A DNA stretch of 64,000 nucleotides from GCA-002708315 sp963676635 (GTDB lineage: Bacteria; Bacteroidota; Bacteroidia; Bacteroidales; F082), in the NCBI GenBank assembly GCA_963676635.1, contig OY781105.1, positions 1 through 64,000 on the forward strand, in the 5' to 3' direction. A program made the position numbers and the translations under genes. How positions within the stretch are numbered: the first letter of the stretch is position 1; each line of letters starts with the position of its first letter. The notes under the pieces were generated by a model. It was not told the DNA's origin, searched no databases, and worked only from the letters and a program-made list of their open reading frames with translations. Positions 9,044 through 14,833 of the stretch are shown piece after piece.

Positions 9044-9204
9044 GCAATGCAAAACCCACAAAAACAGGCCAGGCTTTCAGCCTTAATACGTACTTCGACA
9101 TGGTCATAGGGCTTCCGCCCTATGCTATTACAGGACGCCCTTTCAGGGCTTTAAAGTTCAATGTTCAAAGTTTAAAGTTCAATGTTGGGGTGGTTCAGGA
9201 TAAA
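9044..9204 (+). repeat. 161-nt direct repeat, copy 1
   Basis: It aligns without gaps to 9894-10054 at a constant offset of 850 nt, with about three substitutions near 9155-9173. It includes small hairpins such as CATAGGGC-TTCC-GCCCTATG and GCCC-TTTCA-GGGC. Confidence 0.95.
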
Positions 9205-9293
9205 CCCACATCTGGGTGTAATTTGAAACAACCTCCAAATATTGCACATATAATCATGCACAATAACTGTTCAATTGTAATTGGAAGATAGGC

Positions 9294-9343
9294 GAGTGTA
9301 GTTGCACGTGTCCGCCTCCACGGCGGATGAAACTACGCTTAGT
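9294..9343. repeat. degenerate second copy of the 53-nt palindrome
   Basis: The right part GGCGGATGAAACTACGCT and the following AGTGGGGG match 8761-8787. The left arm has drifted (GAGTGTAGTTGCACGTG), so the outer stem is imperfect, while the inner TCCGCC/GGCGGA stem is intact with a TCCAC loop. Confidence 0.75.
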
Positions 9344-9640
9344 GGGGGAATCCATAAAAGCGACAAGTCGCCTTGCAATAACCCACCCCTAAAGGACTGG
9401 GTTACTGGTGTATTGCTGATATTCATCCATGCTCCTGGCATCAACAGACCCTGAAGGGTTGTTTTGTGGGTGATGATTTAAAACCTGGTAGGTTCCTGAA
9501 TTCTGAAAAACTACACTGTTCTAATGTAGATACAGCTGGGTGGGTATTGGAACAGTGTGGGTTGTTTAGGATATTCACAATGCCGAATCTTAATTCGGAG
9601 AATAGTATTCATGATTAACACGGTACTGCGCGGTGGCCAT

Positions 9641-9791
9641 GTCAAAAACGGCGAGCAGCGTTGGGGTGAATGGCTCCTTTTTAGAAGTGCATTAAGGGCG
9701 CTTGTCGTTTGCATCCGACCTAAGAAGGATGCACTACGTTAATAGCACTTCTTAAAAGGAGACAGAGAGCGTTGGCCGCTTTGTTTTTGAC
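9641..9791. repeat. 151-nt composite hairpin element
   Basis: Ends GTCAAAAAC (9641-9649) and GTTTTTGAC (9783-9791) are perfect inverted repeats. Further in, the roughly 25-nt arms starting at GGCTCC (left) and ending at GGAGAC (right) pair around AGAAGTGC/GCACTTCT. An innermost stem GCATCC/GGATGC closes the loop. The build is like the 6599-6726 palindrome, and both are followed by a TTTTTG-rich stretch and a GCCTTGCGGC repeat. Confidence 0.75.
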
Positions 9792-9893
9792 TAGGGTTTT
9801 TGTTGACTTTTTTGCCAATGCAAAAAGTTAAAGCCTTGCGGCTTTGAGCAAAAGCACCTGGGTGCTTTTTATTTGGGGTTTCTTAAATTATAT

Positions 9894-10054
9894 GCAATGC
9901 AAAACCCACAAAAACAGGCCAGGCTTTCAGCCTTAATACGTACTTCGACATGGTCATAGGGCTTCCGCCCTATGCTATTACAGGACGCCCTTTCAGGGCT
10001 TTGAGGTTCAATGTTCAAGGTTTAAAGTTCAATGTTGGGGTGGTTCAGGATAAA
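9894..10054 (+). repeat. 161-nt direct repeat, copy 2
   Basis: Second copy of 9044-9204. It runs directly into the right flank repeat (10006-10088), which ends 10 nt before the stop of the SpoIIAA-like gene. Confidence 0.95.
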
Positions 10055-10097
10055 CCACAATGTTCCGATACCCACCCGGCCGTATCTACATTGAACT

Positions 10098-10475
10098 TTA
10101 TCCGCACCATTCAAGGGCTTTGTCATAGTCATCGACATGGAAGTACTTCTCTTCGCGTCCTTTTTTTGTGTTTCCAAAGAATGCATTGTCGACTTTAACA
10201 AGAAATTCTTCAACCTTACTATTACCTACAATAGCAATCTTACCACAATTGTTAAGATGCTTAAGACCATACATGCCATCATCCCACATAGCTTTCCAGC
10301 TGCTTTTGGTAATGCTGAGCTTATCAATTCTGGCAAGCAAATTTATTTGTGATAAACCAGAAGCAAGTTTCTCATCAAACATTTTCTCTAGTCTCTGTTC
10401 GTCTTCAACTTCGTAACCGCCTTTAAACTCAACAGCGATTACATTGTCTTTTTTAGTATCAATAATTTTAATCAT
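10098..10475 (-). CDS. SpoIIAA-like (STAS-fold) protein
   Basis: A 125-residue cytosolic protein resembling the SpoIIAA-like family (PF11964): an N-terminal strand pair ending in VEFKGGYEVED, a helix with an acidic-basic face, then KIAIVGNSK and a C-terminal YFHVDDYDKALEWC strand-helix. Members have a STAS-like fold; their function is mostly unknown. It lies 57 nt downstream of the sirtuin gene on the same strand and may belong to the same transcript. Its 3' end abuts the right border of the repeat island. Confidence 0.8.
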   Translation of the reverse strand: MIKIIDTKKDNVIAVEFKGGYEVEDEQRLEKMFDEKLASGLSQINLLARIDKLSITKSSWKAMWDDGMYGLKHLNNCGKIAIVGNSKVEEFLVKVDNAFFGNTKKGREEKYFHVDDYDKALEWCG

Positions 10476-10532
10476 GATAGATATTTTTTAGTAAACGACC
10501 AGTAAAGTTAATAAAAAAAGGAATTGCAGACA

Positions 10533-11276
10533 CTATTTCAGACATTCAATAACCAAATCTTCCATAACCTGTGTGGCTTTTCCCTGAAGGAATATATCAG
10601 TAATTGAGTTTGTAAATTTTGAGGGTTCTGTGTTTATCTCAATAATCTTTGTGCCATTGTTAGCAGCCATATGTGGTATATGCGACGCCGGTATTATTTC
10701 CCCTGTTGTGCCTATTAAAATAAACACATCAGCTTTTTCAGCAGCGATAAGCGACATCTGGTATGCATCCATGGGAATACTTTCGCCAAAGAAGATAAAA
10801 TCCGGTTTTACCAGCGATCCGCATTTATTACATGTTACCGGAAGTGTGGTGAAATCAATATCCTGTATTTCATATTTCTCATTGCATGATGTGCATACTA
10901 GTGTGTGTGAGTTGCCATGGAATTCATAAATATGGTTGCTTCCTGCATCCTGATGCAGATTATCGATGTTTTGTGTGATGATATTCCTGAGTTTGCCGGC
11001 TTTTTGTAGGTCTGTTAACTTGTAGTGAGCAGCATTGGGCTTTGCCTGTCCGAAGAAATCATAGAAAATCTCTTTTATCACAGCCCATGACTCTTTTGGA
11101 TTATTGTGAAAATATCCCAGATCAAGAACAATGGGGTCATATTTGCTCCATAGGCCTGTTTCTCCCCGAAAGGGAGGGATCCCGCTCTCCACAGAGATTC
11201 CTGCTCCTGTAAAAGCTGTGGTGTAGCCGGAGTTGTTTATTAGTTCAGCTGCTGCTTTGATATTGTTGTGGTACAT
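10533..11276 (-). CDS. NAD-dependent protein deacylase (sirtuin, Sir2 family)
   Basis: A 247-residue Sir2 protein. NAD-binding motifs TGAGISVESGIPPFRG (near residue 19) and QNIDNLHQDAGS are intact, the catalytic His is in FHGNSH, and two CxxC pairs (CTSC, CNKC) bind structural zinc. PDFIFFGESIP follows. No Tyr-x-x-Arg pair typical of desuccinylase-type sirtuins is evident, so deacetylation is more likely than desuccinylation. The start lies 1 nt after the stop of the HD-domain gene, so translation is probably coupled. The physiological targets are unknown. Confidence 0.9.
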   Translation of the reverse strand: MYHNNIKAAAELINNSGYTTAFTGAGISVESGIPPFRGETGLWSKYDPIVLDLGYFHNNPKESWAVIKEIFYDFFGQAKPNAAHYKLTDLQKAGKLRNIITQNIDNLHQDAGSNHIYEFHGNSHTLVCTSCNEKYEIQDIDFTTLPVTCNKCGSLVKPDFIFFGESIPMDAYQMSLIAAEKADVFILIGTTGEIIPASHIPHMAANNGTKIIEINTEPSKFTNSITDIFLQGKATQVMEDLVIECLK

Positions 11277-11277
11277 A

Positions 11278-11949
11278 TTATTTTTCTCCTTCCCATTCTT
11301 TGTAAAAGCGATTAAGATACTCTTCCATAAAACGATGCCTGCCGATTGCCATTTCGCGGCCTTTTTCTGTTTTCATTCTGTCTTTTAACAGTAAAAGTTT
11401 CTCATAGAAATGGTTTATTGTTGTCGACTTACCATTTTTGTATTCATCCTTGCTCATGTGTTTCCTTGGCGGGATATGGGGTGAATAAATTGCATTGCCC
11501 TTGTGCCCTCCGTAGTTAAACGTACGTGCTATGCCAATGGCACCAATGGCGTCAAGCATGTCTGCATCACGGACAATATCCAGTTCGTGTGATTTAAATG
11601 TGGATTTCTCAAAGGATTTGCTGAATGAGATATGCCTTATTATGTTTATTACGTGGTTTATGTCGGATACATTTACTGACTGCTTTTGCAGGAAATTATT
11701 AGCGATTTCAGGACCTTTCTCTTCATTGCCATTATGGAATTTTGAGTCGGCTATATCGTGCAATAATGCAGAAAGCTGAACCACAAACATATTACCACCT
11801 TCTTCATTGCATATTTCTGATGCCATATTTAAAACACGTATTGCATGCCAGTAATCGTGACCGCCCTCAGCATTGCCAAGAACTTTTTTAACAAAGCTTT
11901 TAGTTGCTTCTATTACCTCTGTCTGCAGTGATCTTCCCTCTGTTTTCAT
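11278..11949 (-). CDS. HD-domain phosphohydrolase
   Basis: A 223-residue protein of the HD superfamily (YedJ-like). Metal ligands are visible as HDYWHAIRV near residue 30, LLHDIAD near residue 67 and a later DADMLDAIGAIG segment. Such proteins hydrolyse phosphate esters of nucleotides or related compounds; the substrate cannot be deduced. It is the first gene of a minus-strand set with the sirtuin (1-nt gap) and the SpoIIAA-like protein. A -7 promoter box sits 5 nt upstream of its ATG. Confidence 0.88.
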   Translation of the reverse strand: MKTEGRSLQTEVIEATKSFVKKVLGNAEGGHDYWHAIRVLNMASEICNEEGGNMFVVQLSALLHDIADSKFHNGNEEKGPEIANNFLQKQSVNVSDINHVINIIRHISFSKSFEKSTFKSHELDIVRDADMLDAIGAIGIARTFNYGGHKGNAIYSPHIPPRKHMSKDEYKNGKSTTINHFYEKLLLLKDRMKTEKGREMAIGRHRFMEEYLNRFYKEWEGEK

Positions 11950-11954
11950 GCTAA

Positions 11955-11962
11955 CAAATATA
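11955..11962 (-). promoter_or_regulatory. -7 promoter box 5 nt before the HD gene start
   Basis: Minus-strand TATATTTG, followed by TTAGC and the ATG. A TCTG (11982-11985), one mismatch from the -33 TTTG, lies 19 nt upstream. Use of this promoter implies a leaderless or nearly leaderless transcript. Confidence 0.45.
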
Positions 11963-12069
11963 ACAGAATTTGATTGTTGAACAGAAAATAATATGATATC
12001 TAATTAAGAGATTATCCGTTATGAACCAAACACTATTTAGAATCATTATAAAATATAATACCAAATATC

Positions 12070-12099
12070 ATTGTCATAATACGATATTAATTATTTTTG
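12070..12099 (+). promoter_or_regulatory. predicted promoter of lpdA
   Basis: ATTG at 12070-12073 and TATTTTTG at 12092-12099 are separated by 18 nt, close to the Bacteroidota TTTG-N19-21-TAnnTTTG consensus. The 5' leader before the ATG would be about 55 nt. Confidence 0.6.
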
Positions 12100-12159
12100 C
12101 AATTGTAATTAAATTTATTACCGAACTTTACAGACAAAATTTAAAATAAAAAGAATAAC

Positions 12160-13551
12160 ATGAAATATGACATTATAATTATCGGAAGTGGCCCGGGAGG
12201 ATATGTAGCTGCTATCAGAGCATCGCAATTGGGTAAGAAAACAGCTATTGTTGAGAAAGCTGAATTAGGTGGTATTTGCCTTAACTGGGGATGTATCCCT
12301 ACTAAATCGCTTCTTAAGAGTGCACAGGTTTTTAACTATGCAAAGCACGCTGAAGAGTATGGCGTGAAGATCGATGGTAATGTTAATCCTGATCTTGCTG
12401 AAATGGTAAAAAGAAGCAGAGGTGTTGCCAATGGAATGAGTAATGGTGTTCAGTATCTCCTTAAAAAAAATAAGGTGGACGTGATTGCCGGCATTGGAAA
12501 AGCCCTTGCTGGTAAAAAGGTTGAAGTAACTGATAAGGATGGTAAAACAGAGATTTATGACACCGACAGTGTTATCTTCGCTACAGGAGCAAGGTCTCGT
12601 GAACTGCCTAATTTGCCACAGGATGGTAAGAAAATCATTGGATACCGTGAGGCTCTTGTTCTCGACAAAATGCCTAAAAGCATGGTTGTTGTTGGCTCGG
12701 GTGCCATTGGCTCTGAATTTGCATACTTCTTTAACAGCATAGGAGTGGAGGTGACTCTTGTTGAGTTTATGCCTAATATTGTGCCTCTGGAGGATGATGA
12801 AATATCAAAAACTCTTGCCCGTGCTTTCAAGAAGAATAAAATGAAGGTGATGGTCGACTCCAGCGTTGAAACTGTTGATACTTCTGGTGATGTTTGCAAG
12901 GTGAGCATCAAAACAAAAAAAGGTATGGTAGACGTTGAAGCTGATATCGTGCTGTCTGCTGTTGGTATTGCCACTAATGTTGAGAATATTGGTCTGGAAG
13001 AGCTTGGTATAACTACTGAAAAAGGTAAAGTTGTTGTTGATGATTACTATCAGACAAATGTTCCTGGTTATTATGCCATTGGTGATATTGTACATGGCCC
13101 TGCTCTGGCTCATGTTGCTTCACATGAAGGCATTACCTGTGTTGAAAAGATAGCAGGTGTTGATGTTGAACCAATTGATTATGGTAATATTCCTGCCTGT
13201 ACTTATACTAGTCCTGAAGTGGCTTCTGTTGGTATGACTAAGCAACAGGCTGAAGATGCTGGCTATGAGGTGAAGGTAGGTAAGTTTCCTTTTACTGCTT
13301 CTGGCAAAGCCAGTGCTGCTGGTAAGAAAGATGGTTTTGTTAAAGTTGTATTTGATGCTAAGTATGGTGAGTGGCTAGGCTGTCAGATGATAGGTGAGAA
13401 TGTTACTGAGATGATAGCTGAGGTTGTGGCTGCAAGGAAGCTTGAAACTACGGGTCATGAGATTATAAAAACTGTTCACCCTCATCCAACTATGTCAGAG
13501 GCTGTTATGGAGGCTGTTGCTGCTGCTTATGATGAAGTGATTCATATTTAG
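12160..13551 (+). CDS. lpdA: dihydrolipoyl dehydrogenase (E3)
   Basis: A 463-residue FAD flavoprotein that reoxidises dihydrolipoamide with NAD+ for 2-oxoacid dehydrogenase or glycine-cleavage complexes. It shows the FAD-binding GSGPGGYVAAIRA, the redox-active disulfide in GGICLNWGCIPTKS, the NAD-binding GSGAIGSEFAYFF, the second FAD motif YAIGDIVHGPALAHVA, and the C-terminal dimer-interface HPHPTMSEA with its catalytic His. Length is normal. It has its own promoter and no lipoyl-complex partner genes nearby, so it may serve several complexes. A long hairpin and a 22-nt repeat array follow. Confidence 0.95.
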   Translation: MKYDIIIIGSGPGGYVAAIRASQLGKKTAIVEKAELGGICLNWGCIPTKSLLKSAQVFNYAKHAEEYGVKIDGNVNPDLAEMVKRSRGVANGMSNGVQYLLKKNKVDVIAGIGKALAGKKVEVTDKDGKTEIYDTDSVIFATGARSRELPNLPQDGKKIIGYREALVLDKMPKSMVVVGSGAIGSEFAYFFNSIGVEVTLVEFMPNIVPLEDDEISKTLARAFKKNKMKVMVDSSVETVDTSGDVCKVSIKTKKGMVDVEADIVLSAVGIATNVENIGLEELGITTEKGKVVVDDYYQTNVPGYYAIGDIVHGPALAHVASHEGITCVEKIAGVDVEPIDYGNIPACTYTSPEVASVGMTKQQAEDAGYEVKVGKFPFTASGKASAAGKKDGFVKVVFDAKYGEWLGCQMIGENVTEMIAEVVAARKLETTGHEIIKTVHPHPTMSEAVMEAVAAAYDEVIHI

Positions 13552-13581
13552 AAATACTTGTCGGGCTTGTTGTAGTTATTT

Positions 13582-13620
13582 GTGCTTTTGCTCAAGCCGC
13601 AAGGCTTTGAGCAAAAGCAC
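13582..13620 (+). repeat. long hairpin after lpdA, copy of a dispersed repeat
   Basis: Arms GTGCTTTTGCTCAAGCC (13582-13598) and GGCTTTGAGCAAAAGCAC (13603-13620) pair with one bulged A around a GCAA loop. The right arm can instead pair with the following GTGCTCTT, an alternative-hairpin layout. Related sequence is at 9829-9890 and 6808-6850. It may end lpdA transcription, but no T-run follows directly. Confidence 0.7.
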
Positions 13621-13750
13621 CTGAGTGCTCTTATATTTGGGGTTTCTTATCGCTACCCAATCGGGATGATAGCTTGTTTTTATGGAGAGATCAGGTGGGA
13701 ATAAAAAGAAGTCAGGACCAGCTTGAATCAGCCACAAAACAAAAAAGAAT

Positions 13751-13860
13751 TCTAACCAAGGATAGAAAGCAATCTAACCAAGGATAGAATTAAATCTAAC
13801 CAAGGATAGAATTTATTTTAATCATGGATAGAATTTATTTTAATCATGGATAGAAATTTA
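13751..13860 (+). repeat. 22-nt tandem array, five units
   Basis: Units begin at 13751, 13773, 13795, 13817 and 13839, exactly 22 nt apart. The first three carry TCTAACCAAGGATAGAA; the last two are the variant TTTAATCATGGATAGAA. The core TCTA-N8-TAGA is a near-palindrome in which only A/T positions break symmetry. Confidence 0.93.
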
Positions 13861-14049
13861 ATTAATCCTGTGTGAAAGAGAATCTGGTAAAGACAATAAT
13901 CATTGTCAGACTACAAATCTTCTTAATTTGTTATTGTAACACTATCCATTGCTTTTGAAAAGGCTGAATGTGTTTACTGTAATGTTTTTTGAAGTATTGG
14001 GTGTTTGTGTGTGTGAAAGAGCTTGGTATTCAGTTGTCTGTTTAATAAA

Positions 14050-14757
14050 TTATTGCTTCATATTAGCAAGACTTATTGTGTCGCAGGCTACAATACCAGC
14101 TGTTTCTGTTCTTAATCTGGATTTACCAAGACTAACAGGACGATATCCATTTTTTAAGGCATCTTTTACTTCTTCCGGTGTGAAATCACCTTCAGGGCCT
14201 ATTAAGATCAAAGCATTGCTGCCTTTGGGATAGACATTTATCAGTGTGTTTGTAACACTCTCATCAATCCAGGCAATATATTTCTCTCCTTCGAAAGGTT
14301 TTTCAATCAGATGTTTAAATAATGTTTTTTCATTAAGTAAAGGCAGGGTAGCTTTAAGACTTTGCTTCATTGCTGAAATAACCACCTTTTCAAGTCTTGG
14401 TAGTTTTATTTCCCTGCGTTCGGAGTTAAAAGTAATCACGGGAGTAATTTCATCAATACCAATTTCAGTACACTTTTCCAGAAACCACTCAGTCCGGGCG
14501 ATATTTTTAGTAGGAGCAATAGCTATATGAATATAGTAATCGCGTTTGTTTTCATCAGGAATAGTATTTTGCACTTCCAGTGTGCAGTGCTTCGGATTAG
14601 CATCAATAATTTTACAATCATAGAAACTACCTTTGCCATCGGTAATAGTGATATTATCACCATTATTTTTCCTGAGAACACGAATAATATGCTTTGATTC
14701 TTCGGTAGGAAGATCAAAAACAGGAGGCTTTATATTTTCAGCGTAAAACAGATTCAT
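14050..14757 (-). CDS. rsmE: 16S rRNA (uracil-1498-N3)-methyltransferase RsmE
   Basis: A 235-residue SPOUT-class methyltransferase that methylates U1498 of 16S rRNA. It has the N-terminal PUA-like domain (residues 1-70, with the SKHIIRVLR helix) and the SPOUT knot with LIGPEGDFTPEEV and SLGKSRLRTETAGI, which form the SAM site. The frame is open 23 codons further upstream, but homologues begin at NLFYAEN, and that extension would run through the terminator of the preceding gene. I therefore place the start at 14757, only 3 nt after that terminator's T-tract. Confidence 0.93.
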   Translation of the reverse strand: MNLFYAENIKPPVFDLPTEESKHIIRVLRKNNGDNITITDGKGSFYDCKIIDANPKHCTLEVQNTIPDENKRDYYIHIAIAPTKNIARTEWFLEKCTEIGIDEITPVITFNSERREIKLPRLEKVVISAMKQSLKATLPLLNEKTLFKHLIEKPFEGEKYIAWIDESVTNTLINVYPKGSNALILIGPEGDFTPEEVKDALKNGYRPVSLGKSRLRTETAGIVACDTISLANMKQ

Positions 14758-14760
14758 TAC

Positions 14761-14797
14761 AAAAAAATAAAAGCCCAATCTATTAGCGATTGGGCTT
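14761..14797 (-). terminator. rho-independent terminator of the PKD/T9SS gene
   Basis: On the minus strand a perfect 10-bp stem AAGCCCAATC / GATTGGGCTT with a 7-nt loop is followed by TTATTTTTTT. It lies 36 nt after the stop of the large T9SS gene and directly before the rsmE start codon. Confidence 0.85.
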
Positions 14798-14833
14798 ATA
14801 TCTAAGAACAAAAAACTATTCTGCAAACTTACG

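Larger units (their letters stand above)
8607..10097. other. 1.5-kb non-coding region packed with palindromic and direct repeats
   Basis: No gene is supported. Short frames here (for example 9019-9291, 9557-9742, 9950-10198) fall inside repeats and have no family resemblance. From left to right it holds a promoter box, a 53-nt palindrome, a 167-nt CGTCATTGCGAG element, one copy of a 161-nt direct repeat, a degraded copy of the 53-nt palindrome, an inverted copy of the flank repeat, a 151-nt hairpin, a GCCTTGCGGC repeat and the second 161-nt repeat copy. Confidence 0.85.
13552..14049. other. non-coding gap with a hairpin repeat and a 22-nt array
   Basis: Between convergent lpdA and rsmE. It holds a near-perfect 17/18-nt hairpin (13582-13620), a match to the island's GCAAAAGCACCTG repeat (13610-13650) and a 22-nt tandem array (13751-13860). 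From 13861 to 14049 I see only AT-rich sequence. A 94-codon plus-strand frame at 13949-14233 overlaps rsmE antisense and is not credible. Confidence 0.8.

Noticed and set aside
6491..10088. Insertion sequence or prophage
   Set aside because: No transposase, integrase or phage gene is visible; only non-coding repeats and one T9SS cargo gene.
9557..10198. Short ORFs in the repeat island
   Set aside because: They lie in palindromes and duplicated repeats; the two 161-nt repeat copies give near-identical peptides only because the DNA is duplicated.
13751..13860. Possible CRISPR array
   Set aside because: Units are contiguous 22-nt tandem copies with no unique spacers, and no cas genes are in the window.
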